NCBI GenBank assembly: GCA_015489285.1
Contig: WGAA01000129.1
Coordinates: 1 to 6,775 of the forward strand
Source of the DNA: Anaerolineae bacterium
GTDB taxonomy: Bacteria > Chloroflexota > Anaerolineae > JAADDB01
Direction: 5' to 3'
Length of the DNA stretch: 6,775 nt
The stretch's first letter is position 1. Each line of letters starts with the position of its first letter. The notes under the pieces are model-generated. The model had not been told where the DNA came from. It searched no databases and saw only the letters and a program-made list of their open reading frames with translations. This document shows, piece after piece, positions 1 through 6,473 of this stretch. Made by a program: the position numbers and the translations under genes.

Positions 1-20
1 AACCCGTCCCCCGCGCCGGG

Positions 21-1484
21 GTGCGCCTCTGGCAGGATCGGACGTTCTGGGCTTACGTGGTCATTGTGGCCTTCATCTTCGCCACCCTGGCCTATGAGTA
101 CATCATCAATCTCCCCACCGGTTCCTACCTGGTCGACCGGGCGGGGCAGATCTTCGTCAACAGCCTCTTCACCCGGGTGGACCGGGGATTGCGGGTGCCC
201 AACCCCCATCTCTTCTACATGCTCGTCTTTACCTGGCTCGTCCTCTCCCTGGTGACGACCGGCGAGGTGGCCCGCTCGCGGGGGATACAGGCGCCGGGGA
301 TGTGGCTGGGCGGTTGGGGGATAGTCACACTGGCCGCGTGGGGAGCGTTTCTGGTCATGGGATTCATTCAGGCGCATTTCCACGCGGTCGCGGCTCGGCT
401 CCAGGTGCAGGCCTCCCGCTATCCCGAGACCATCCTCCAACTGGCCGATCACATGGCCTCCTTTCCCGTAGCCTATTACATCCTCCTTCTGTTGACCGTG
501 CTCCTTCTCGGAGGTGTTTTGGGATGGGTGCGGACCGCCGGGATTCCGGGAGCCCGGCGATCGTGGGCCTGGGGAGTGGCCCTCCTCGCGCTGGTTCTGA
601 GCGTGTACATGGGCTTCGGCCCCTGTCTGCGTCCCATTCGGGCGGACATCTACTTCAAGCAGGCCAAGGCCTTTAGCCGTGCGCGACGGTACGCCCAGGC
701 CGAGGCCATCTTCCGCAAGATCGAACGCCTGGCGCCCCACGAGGACTATTATTACCTCTTCTACGGGAAGACGTTATTGGACCACGCCCAACAGGTTCAG
801 GATCCCGCGGAACGGGAACGACTCCTCGCCCGCGCGGAGAAGGTGTTGTTGCGGGCGCGAGCCTTGAACCCCTTGAACGTGGACCACACGGCCAACCTGG
901 GGCGGTTCTACATCGCCCGGGCCCGCATGGCCCGAGACCCGGAGCAACGCCGCGCGCTCGTGGAGAAAGCCCTCCACTACTTCGCCCAGGCCGTCTCCCT
1001 GAGCCCCAACAACGCGCGCCTGCGGGACGAGTACGGCATCGCGCTGCTGGAGGCCGGGCGGGAGGAGGAGGCGTTGCAGCAGTTGCGCAAGGCCCTGGAA
1101 CTCGACGACACCTATTATCTCACCTACCTCTACCTGGGGGACTATTTCCGCACGCACAAGCAGTGGAAGCGGGCGGCCGAGTACTACGAGGAGGCGCTGA
1201 AACGGCACTCGCGGGACGTGACCGTTCTCAGTGCCTTGGCGTACGTGTACGCGCAAATGGGACGGGTGGATGAGGCCATCGCGTACAACGAACAGGTCCT
1301 GGCGCTCCGCCCCAACGATTATCCCACGTTGCGGAACCTGGCCCTGTTGTACAAGCAGAAGGGGGATACAGACCGGGCGCTCACCTACGCGGAGAAAGCC
1401 CTGCAGCTGGCCCCGCCCCGGGAGAAGGCGGCCCTGGAGCAGCTCATTCAGGAATTGAAGGAGGCCCGGGGCAAAGGATCATGA
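21..1484 (+). CDS. Multi-pass membrane protein with C-terminal TPR repeats (5' end uncertain)
   Basis: From the GTG at 21 the protein has 487 residues. About five hydrophobic segments lie near residues 10-30, 64-81, 95-117, 150-170 and 182-200. From about residue 208 the rest is a chain of tetratricopeptide-like helix pairs, clearest at 208-241 and in four consecutive repeats at about 334-467, with typical ends such as ALELDD and ALRPND. TPR arrays bind proteins or act as scaffolds. The layout resembles the C-terminal half of O-antigen ligase/polymerase-like proteins with TPR tails, which would suit the GlcNAc-1-P transferase gene that follows, but no ligase motif is visible. The frame stays open to the left edge, and the GTG has no convincing ribosome binding site, so the gene may begin upstream and be truncated here. 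Its TGA overlaps the next start (ATGA), implying translational coupling. The TPR and membrane calls are secure; the role is inference. Confidence 0.85.
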   Translation: MRLWQDRTFWAYVVIVAFIFATLAYEYIINLPTGSYLVDRAGQIFVNSLFTRVDRGLRVPNPHLFYMLVFTWLVLSLVTTGEVARSRGIQAPGMWLGGWGIVTLAAWGAFLVMGFIQAHFHAVAARLQVQASRYPETILQLADHMASFPVAYYILLLLTVLLLGGVLGWVRTAGIPGARRSWAWGVALLALVLSVYMGFGPCLRPIRADIYFKQAKAFSRARRYAQAEAIFRKIERLAPHEDYYYLFYGKTLLDHAQQVQDPAERERLLARAEKVLLRARALNPLNVDHTANLGRFYIARARMARDPEQRRALVEKALHYFAQAVSLSPNNARLRDEYGIALLEAGREEEALQQLRKALELDDTYYLTYLYLGDYFRTHKQWKRAAEYYEEALKRHSRDVTVLSALAYVYAQMGRVDEAIAYNEQVLALRPNDYPTLRNLALLYKQKGDTDRALTYAEKALQLAPPREKAALEQLIQELKEARGKGS

Positions 1485-2509
1485 GTTCGCTGAACTTGCT
1501 TCCCCTGGTGTTCATTGCCCTTGGCGCCCTCCTCGTTGCCGCGGGGACAACGCCCCTCGTCCGACGCCTTGCCCCCCGCCTGGGGTGGGTGGACCGGCCC
1601 GCCGCGCGCAAGATGCACACGGTCCCCACCCCCCTGTTGGGCGGAGTGGCCATCTACGTGGCCTTTGTCTCCGCCCTCCTCTTCTTCGGGGACCGGTTCT
1701 ACATTCGGCAGGTGGTGAGTATCTTCGTGGGTGCGACGGCCGTCTCCCTGATGGGCCTGTGGGACGACCGTCGGTCCCTGCCCGTGGGGATCAAGTTCCT
1801 CGGCCAGTGGCTTGCGGCCGCTCTCCTCGTCCTGACGGGCATCCAGGTACACCTCTTCCACGCGCCCTGGATCGACGTCCCCCTAACCCTTTTCTGGGTG
1901 GTGGGGATAACGAATGCCCTGAATTTGCTGGACAACATGGATGGGCTGGCCGGGGGCATTGCTGCCATCGCTGCGGCCCACTTCACCCTTCTGGCGACCA
2001 TGAGTGGGCAATACCTGGTCGGCGCGCTGGCCGCGGCCCTCTTCGGCGCCTGTTTGGGATTCCTCATCTACAACTTCAACCCGGCCCGCATCTTCATGGG
2101 GGACAGTGGGAGCCTGTTCCTGGGCTTTCTCCTGGCCACCCTGGGCATCAAACTCCGCTTCCCGGACAACGTCTACATCGTCACCTGGATGGTCCCCGTC
2201 CTCGTCCTGGGCGTTCCCCTCTTCGACACCACCCTCGTCTTCCTCTCCCGCCTGCGACGGGGGTTGAACCCGCTGACCACGCCGGGCAAGGATCACGTCT
2301 CCCACCGGCTGGTGCAGCGCGGCCTGAGCCCGCGGGAAGCCGTCCTCCTCCTCTACCTGGTGGCCGGGGGGTTGGGGGAAGTGGCCCTCTTCGTGGCCCA
2401 GGCCGACGTGCTGACGGGATACGTCATCGGGGGCATCGTTCTCGTCCTTGCCCTGTGGGCTCTGTGGCGTTTGGAATGCTGTTATGAACGGGAGGACACA
2501 CGCGGATGA
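1481..2509 (+). CDS. wecA: Polyprenyl-phosphate GlcNAc-1-phosphate transferase (WecA/TagO type)
   Basis: This integral membrane enzyme of the MraY/WecA family (342 residues, usual length) transfers a sugar-1-phosphate, most likely GlcNAc-1-P from UDP-GlcNAc, to undecaprenyl phosphate. That is the first membrane step of O-antigen, teichoic acid or other cell-surface glycan synthesis. Family motifs appear in order: KMHTVPTPLLGG at residues 44-55, the Asp pair DD at 95-96, NALNLLDNMDGLAGG at 145-159, FMGDSGS at 205-211, and the cytoplasmic His motif HVSHRL at 272-277. About ten to eleven hydrophobic segments surround them. The NMDGLAGG form and the HxxHRL motif favour WecA/TagO over MraY, whose product is lipid I. 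The ATG overlaps the preceding stop by 4 nt. AAAGGA at 1473-1478 is very close to the ATG and AAGGAGG at 1458-1464 is rather far, so coupling from the upstream gene probably matters. The sugar substrate cannot be proved from sequence. Confidence 0.95.
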   Translation: MSSLNLLPLVFIALGALLVAAGTTPLVRRLAPRLGWVDRPAARKMHTVPTPLLGGVAIYVAFVSALLFFGDRFYIRQVVSIFVGATAVSLMGLWDDRRSLPVGIKFLGQWLAAALLVLTGIQVHLFHAPWIDVPLTLFWVVGITNALNLLDNMDGLAGGIAAIAAAHFTLLATMSGQYLVGALAAALFGACLGFLIYNFNPARIFMGDSGSLFLGFLLATLGIKLRFPDNVYIVTWMVPVLVLGVPLFDTTLVFLSRLRRGLNPLTTPGKDHVSHRLVQRGLSPREAVLLLYLVAGGLGEVALFVAQADVLTGYVIGGIVLVLALWALWRLECCYEREDTRG

Positions 2510-3660
2510 CCGAGCTACGTCTTTTCACCCAAGGCATCGTCTACACCCCGAGCGAACGTTGGGCACCGGGCGCCGTTCTCGTTCGGGGAAGCCGCATTGT
2601 GGATGTGGGGCCCGCGGCCGCGTTCACATCCGTGCGCAACGCGGAGATCATCGACCTCCAGGGCGCGGTTCTCACCCCCGGCCTGGTGGACATCCACATG
2701 CACGGGCTCCACGGACATGACGTCATGGGCCCCGACCTCCCCCGGGTAGCCCACCTCCTGCCCCGCTACGGCGTGACCTCCTTCGTCCCCACGACACTGA
2801 CCTTCCCCTGGGACGAGGTCCTCCGCCGGTTGGAGGAGATGACCGCGGCCTGGGACCGGGTGGAAGGGGGAGCGGAGGCCCTGGGCATTCACATCGAAGG
2901 CCCGCATCTCTCCCCCAAACGGCCGGGCATGGCCAACGCGTCCTGGACGCGTCCCCTCACCCTGGAGGATGTGGACACCCTCCAGCGGGTGACGGGGGGA
3001 CGGGTGCGCATGATCACCTTCGCGCCCGAGGAGACGGATGCGGTCCGGCTGTTGCCGTACCTGCGGGCCCAGGGGATCCTCCCCGTCATCGGTCACTCGG
3101 ACGCGACGTTCCGGCAGGTGGGCCCGTGGGTCGACCTGGGCCTGCATATGGCGACCCACACGTTCAACGCCATGCGCGGCCTTCACCACCGGGAGCCGGG
3201 TGTGGTCGGCGCGGTCCTCTACTACGACGACATCGTCGCCCAGCTCATCGCGGACGGACACCACGTCCATCCCGCGGTCATGGACCTGCTCATCCGGGTC
3301 AAAGGGCCGGACCGGGTCGCCCTCATATCCGACGCGGCCCCCCTGGCCGGGTCCCCGCCGGGGGAGTACATGTGGGGCAGCTACCGGGTCGTCGTGGACG
3401 GGGAGACGGTACGCCTGCCGGACGGGACCCTGGCCGGCGCCCACGCGCTCCTGGACACGGGCCTGCGCACCATGATCCGCACCCTCCTCCTTCCCCCGGA
3501 GACGGCGCTCATCATGGCCTGTCGCACCCCGGCCCGGGCCCTGGGCCTTCCCAAGGGGGAGATCCGTCCCGGCTTCGACGCGGACCTAGTCGTCTGGGAC
3601 GAGACGTGGCGTCCCACCCAGGTGTACGTGAAGGGGCGACCGGTCTACACGCGAGAGTGA
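2506..3660 (+). CDS. nagA: N-acetylglucosamine-6-phosphate deacetylase
   Basis: This cytoplasmic amidohydrolase-superfamily enzyme converts GlcNAc-6-phosphate to glucosamine-6-phosphate and acetate. At 384 residues it has the usual NagA length. The N-terminal beta sandwich is followed by LTPGLVDIHMHG with HxH at residues 64-66. Next come GIHIEGPHLSP with the metal-binding Glu131, GHSDAT with His197, THTFNAM with His218 (metal), IADGHHVHP at 248-256, ISDAAP with the catalytic Asp276, and GTLAGA at 307-312. It ends with PARALGLPKGEIRPGFDADLVVWD-type closing residues at about 332-355. All expected metal and catalytic positions are present. Small departures are Ser275 where many NagA have Thr, and TPA where NPA is common. 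GGAGG at 2491-2495 lies 10 nt before the ATG, and the ATG overlaps the preceding stop (ATGA). No nagB, glmS or GlcNAc transporter is visible here, so whether it serves catabolism or wall recycling is open. Confidence 0.96.
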   Translation: MTELRLFTQGIVYTPSERWAPGAVLVRGSRIVDVGPAAAFTSVRNAEIIDLQGAVLTPGLVDIHMHGLHGHDVMGPDLPRVAHLLPRYGVTSFVPTTLTFPWDEVLRRLEEMTAAWDRVEGGAEALGIHIEGPHLSPKRPGMANASWTRPLTLEDVDTLQRVTGGRVRMITFAPEETDAVRLLPYLRAQGILPVIGHSDATFRQVGPWVDLGLHMATHTFNAMRGLHHREPGVVGAVLYYDDIVAQLIADGHHVHPAVMDLLIRVKGPDRVALISDAAPLAGSPPGEYMWGSYRVVVDGETVRLPDGTLAGAHALLDTGLRTMIRTLLLPPETALIMACRTPARALGLPKGEIRPGFDADLVVWDETWRPTQVYVKGRPVYTRE

Positions 3661-3661
3661 C

Positions 3662-4828
3662 ATGTTCAACTGGTACCTCATCTTCACCCTCATCTCCCTG
3701 GTCTACGTAGGGAAGGCCTTCCAGACCGCCTACACCCTGTGGCGGCAATGGGCCACCTTCTGGGACGATGACATCACGCCCCAGGACCGCCAACTGGCCC
3801 GGGAGGTGGGCTTCTTCTTCCTCATACCCATCAGCATCTTCTTCCACGAAGTCGGCCACGCCCTGGCCACCTGGATGGTGGGCGGACGGGTCGCGGCCTT
3901 TCGCTGGTACATTTACTGGGGGTACGTCCAACCCGTCGGATACTTCACTCCGGCCCAGGATTGGTGGATTGCCCTTTCGGGGAACGTGGTCAGCCTCCTC
4001 TTCGGCCTGGGCCTGTTGACGTGGGGCTATTGGGGCCGACTTCGCCCCCGCATCCTGCACGAACTCTTCCTGGAAACGGGCTACTTCCTGGCCATGTACA
4101 CCCTGGTCGGCTATCCCCTCCTCTCCCTGTTGGGACTGGTGGGGGATTGGGTCGTCATTTACGACTTTCGGCGGACGCCGCTGCTCAGCGCGGCAACGGG
4201 CCTCGTCCACCTGGCCCTCACGGTGGGACTGTGGCGCTGGTGGAACCATCCCGCGGTCGTCCACCGCCGTCTCCTCCTCGTCCAGGGGACGGGGGAGGAA
4301 ATGCCCGCGGCCCCCGAGGGTGAAGAAGGGGAGGGGCTGGAACGAACCCTCCACGCGGCCAGAAACTACCTGCAAATGGGACATCCCCCTTCGGCGATTC
4401 ATCTCCTGGAAGGGGCGCGCGAGCGCGTGGGGGACGATCCCCGGGTTCTCGCCCTCCTGGGGGAAAGCTGGCTTCACCAACAGCGGCCGGGCAAAGCCAT
4501 TCCCCTCTTGCGTCAGGCCCTGGCCTCCGGCGCGCTTTCCCCCGAGGAGACCCAGGCCACACGGGACCTGCTGGCTCTGGCCTTCCTGCTGGACGACCGC
4601 GTCCGTGAGGCCATCGCCCTCTTCGAGCAGGCGGATCCCCATATCCCGCGGCCGGTGCTCTTCCTCTATTGGGAAGGGGTGGCCTACCTCAAGGGTGGAG
4701 AGCGCGTGCAGGCCCTGGCGCGGTTTCGGGCCTTTCTCGAGCGGGCCGAGGGGGAACCCGCGTTGGCCGAGTGGGTGCAGTACGCGCGGGCCTTCGTCGA
4801 GGAGCTCGCGGGGGAGGAAGATGTCTGA
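3662..4828 (+). CDS. M50-like membrane metallopeptidase domain fused to TPR-like repeats
   Basis: The 388-residue protein starts with a hydrophobic helix (about 3-22). It then carries FFHEVGHALATWMVGG at 60-75, a HExxH zinc motif (His62, Glu63, His66) inside a hydrophobic segment, as in M50/site-2 proteases that cut substrates within or near the membrane. ALSGNVVSLLFGLGLL at 104-119 resembles the segment after the active site in M50B-like proteins. More hydrophobic stretches follow at about 130-160 and 175-192. The classical NPxxxLDG motif that supplies the third zinc ligand is absent; Asp162 in LVGDW or Asp168 could replace it. From about 226 to the end the protein is soluble and helical with TPR-like pairs (AARNYLQMGHPPSAIHLLEG; AVAYLKGGERVQAL-type repeat near 340-360). 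The ATG follows the nagA stop by 1 nt with no strong Shine-Dalgarno, so coupled translation is likely. Protease activity and substrate are inferred; a non-proteolytic membrane scaffold is possible. Confidence 0.82.
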   Translation: MFNWYLIFTLISLVYVGKAFQTAYTLWRQWATFWDDDITPQDRQLAREVGFFFLIPISIFFHEVGHALATWMVGGRVAAFRWYIYWGYVQPVGYFTPAQDWWIALSGNVVSLLFGLGLLTWGYWGRLRPRILHELFLETGYFLAMYTLVGYPLLSLLGLVGDWVVIYDFRRTPLLSAATGLVHLALTVGLWRWWNHPAVVHRRLLLVQGTGEEMPAAPEGEEGEGLERTLHAARNYLQMGHPPSAIHLLEGARERVGDDPRVLALLGESWLHQQRPGKAIPLLRQALASGALSPEETQATRDLLALAFLLDDRVREAIALFEQADPHIPRPVLFLYWEGVAYLKGGERVQALARFRAFLERAEGEPALAEWVQYARAFVEELAGEEDV

Positions 4829-4862
4829 CAACTTCGGCGGAAATTCCCCCGCCCCCTGAGAT

Positions 4863-4890
4863 GTGCTAAAATGCACGTTCGGATGTGCAC
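4863..4890 (+). promoter_or_regulatory. Extended -10 promoter with flanking GTGC/GCAC half-sites
   Basis: TAAAAT at 4867-4872 matches the bacterial -10 consensus at five of six positions and is preceded by TGC (4864-4866), the extended -10 element. The region around 4844-4849 is a poor -35, which the TGn can offset. Transcription would start near 4879, giving a leader of about 60 nt. The element is bracketed by GTGC (4863-4866) and GCAC (4873-4876). A second inverted repeat, TGCAC-N8-GTGCA, spans 4872-4889. GATGTGC occurs twice, at 4860-4866 and 4882-4888, 22 nt apart. This suggests a repressor or activator site over the promoter. It is the only AT-rich spot in a GC-rich gap, which supports the call; no experiment does. 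Confidence 0.55.
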
Positions 4891-4920
4891 TTCATTTCCT
4901 AACACCGAGAGTCCCAACAC

Positions 4921-4928
4921 AAAGGAGG
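4921..4928 (+). promoter_or_regulatory. Ribosome binding site fixing the PLP-enzyme start
   Basis: AAAGGAGG is a near-perfect Shine-Dalgarno sequence 9 nt before the ATG at 4938. It decides the start of the PLP enzyme. The in-frame GTG at 4863 lies inside the predicted promoter, has no such site, and would add 25 residues that do not look like part of the family. Confidence 0.88.
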
Positions 4929-4937
4929 TCTTGGGCG

Positions 4938-6395
4938 ATGGCCGAGAAGCACGAGCTGCAAAAGGATGTGGTGGGATCGGAAATCCCCCCCGAAGTCGTC
5001 GGAAAACACGGTCTGGTCGTGGGCCCGACCTTTGAGGAGATGTTACACCCCTGGAAGATTCCGCCCCATATCCGCAAGAAAGCCATCGAGATGAAGAAGA
5101 AGGACCCGCTGAACCCCATCAACCTCTACAACATCACCTGGCGGGACGAGAACGATGAGATCTACCACATGGTCTTGCCCCACGAGCTCACCGGCGTGGA
5201 CGCGGAAATCGTCGTCATTTACGCCAAGGATTTCCCCAGCGGGAGCCACAAGGTGGGCGCCACGTACTCCGTCCTCGTGGAAAAGGAGCTCCTGGGGGAG
5301 GTGGACCCGAACAAGCACATTCTCGTCTGGCCGAGCACGGGGAACTACGGTATCGGCGGGGCCTGGGTGGGATGCCGGATGGGCTTTCGTTCCATCGTCA
5401 TCCTCCCGGAGGAGATGAGCAAGGAGCGTTTCGAGATCATCCGCCGCTACGGCGCGGAGATCATCGCCACCCCCGGGTCCGAATCCAACGTGAAGGAAAT
5501 TTACGATAAGACCTGGGAGCTGCGACGTCAGGACCCGGAACACATTCGGGTGCTCAACCAGTTCGAGGTGTTCGGCAACTATCGTTTCCACTACTACGTG
5601 ACCGGGAACACGGTCATCGAGCTGGCCGCGGAGCTGCAGAAAAAGGGCATCGGCAAGGGGAAGGTGGCCGCGTTCGTCTCCGCGATGGGGTCCGCAGGGA
5701 CCATTGCCGCGGGGGACCGGCTGAAGCAGGAGTGGCCCGACCACAAGATCGTGGGCCTGGAGCCCATCCAATGTCCCACCCTCTACTGGAACGGCTACGG
5801 CGCGCACGACATCCAGGGCATCGGGGACAAGCATGTGACCTGGATCCACAACGTGTGGAACATGGACGCGATCATGGCCGTGGACGACCTGGAGGCCAAG
5901 AAGGGGCTCCAGCTCCTCACCGAGGAACCCGGCTGGAAGGTGCTCATCGACCGCTACGGCATCCCCGAGGATCAGGTGATGAAGATGTCCCAGATCTTCG
6001 GCATCAGCGGCGTGGCCAACGTCATGGGCGCGATCAAGACGGCCAAGTTCTACGGCTTCGGCAAGGACGACGTCATCGTGACCGTCCTCACCGACGCCAT
6101 CGACCGCTACCGTTCGGTGATGCGGCAGATGACCGAACAGTACGGGCCCATGGATGAGGTGGAGGCGGTGGTGCGCACGGAGCTCGTTTTCCGCAATCAG
6201 AAGCTGGATTGGATCAAAGAGGGCACCCGGGATACCCACAATCAGTGGCACAATCTCAAGTACTACACCTGGATCGAGCAGCAGGGGAAGACGTTGGAGG
6301 AGCTGGAAGCCCAACGGAATCCCGAGTACTGGCGCAAGCAGCAGGAGATGGTGTACGAGATCGACCGACTCATCCGGGAAGAACGGGGGTTCTGA
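4938..6395 (+). CDS. Fold-type II PLP-dependent enzyme, cysteine synthase/TrpB-like, substrate unknown
   Basis: The 485-residue protein belongs to the tryptophan synthase beta/cysteine synthase (fold-type II) PLP superfamily. PSGSHKVGATYS at 100-111 holds the probable Schiff-base Lys105. Its SHK form recalls TrpB-type enzymes (GSHK) rather than the SVKDR of CysK. PSTGNYGIGGAWVG at 132-145 is the substrate/carboxylate loop, and ILPEEMSKERFEIIRRYGAE at 145-164 region is very CysK-like. MGSAGTIAAGD at 250-260 fits the PLP-phosphate loop, followed by IVGLEP. The C-terminal TDAIDRY is at 385-391. It is much longer than CysK (about 310-330 residues), with about 60 extra N-terminal residues and a charged helical tail from about 420, which suggests a distinct subfamily. 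Plausible chemistries are beta-replacement, beta-elimination or ammonia lyase on an amino acid; none can be chosen. It has its own promoter and a strong ribosome binding site, so it appears separate from the upstream operon. Confidence 0.9.
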   Translation: MAEKHELQKDVVGSEIPPEVVGKHGLVVGPTFEEMLHPWKIPPHIRKKAIEMKKKDPLNPINLYNITWRDENDEIYHMVLPHELTGVDAEIVVIYAKDFPSGSHKVGATYSVLVEKELLGEVDPNKHILVWPSTGNYGIGGAWVGCRMGFRSIVILPEEMSKERFEIIRRYGAEIIATPGSESNVKEIYDKTWELRRQDPEHIRVLNQFEVFGNYRFHYYVTGNTVIELAAELQKKGIGKGKVAAFVSAMGSAGTIAAGDRLKQEWPDHKIVGLEPIQCPTLYWNGYGAHDIQGIGDKHVTWIHNVWNMDAIMAVDDLEAKKGLQLLTEEPGWKVLIDRYGIPEDQVMKMSQIFGISGVANVMGAIKTAKFYGFGKDDVIVTVLTDAIDRYRSVMRQMTEQYGPMDEVEAVVRTELVFRNQKLDWIKEGTRDTHNQWHNLKYYTWIEQQGKTLEELEAQRNPEYWRKQQEMVYEIDRLIREERGF

Positions 6396-6397
6396 GG

Positions 6398-6455
6398 GCG
6401 AAAGGGGGACGTGGGGCAACCCGATGGTGGGTGTCCCCGCGTCCCCGCCTTTCGC
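6398..6455 (+). terminator. Long imperfect GC-rich hairpin after the PLP gene
   Basis: The left arm 6398-6416 (GCGAAAGG, GGGACG, T, GGGG) pairs with the right arm 6435-6455 (CCCC, G, CGTCCC, a 2-nt bulge, CCTTTCGC). That gives 8 + 6 + 1 (G-U) + 4 base pairs. The 18-nt loop can form a further 4-bp stem, ACCC 6419-6422 with GGGT 6429-6432. It starts 2 nt after the stop codon, as a terminator would. No T-run follows on either strand, so classical intrinsic termination is not assured. It may instead be an attenuating or mRNA-stabilising 3' hairpin, or a dispersed palindromic repeat. Confidence 0.55.
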
Positions 6456-6473
6456 GAAGCTGAGGAAGGGATC

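Noticed and set aside
1585..2487. 300-codon open frame on the + strand in another frame
   Set aside because: It is nested in the transferase gene and translates to a Pro/Arg/Gly-rich chain with no membrane segments or motifs, so it is a frame shadow.
2515..3444. 309-codon open frame on the - strand
   Set aside because: It is antisense to nagA, whose catalytic motifs are intact; the product is rich in Arg, Gly, Val and His without domain features.
4836..4853. GGCGG/CCGCC hairpin as terminator after the M50/TPR gene
   Set aside because: The stem has only 5 bp with an 8-nt loop and is followed by CCCCTGAG, not a T-run; too weak to call.
3512..4876. 454-codon open frame on the - strand
   Set aside because: It is antisense to the end of nagA and the whole M50/TPR gene, with a low-complexity Gly/Pro/Glu-rich product and no recognisable motif.
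4863..4937. Upstream GTG extension of the PLP enzyme by 25 residues
   Set aside because: It overlaps the extended -10 element, and AAAGGAGG at 4921-4928 clearly points to the ATG at 4938.
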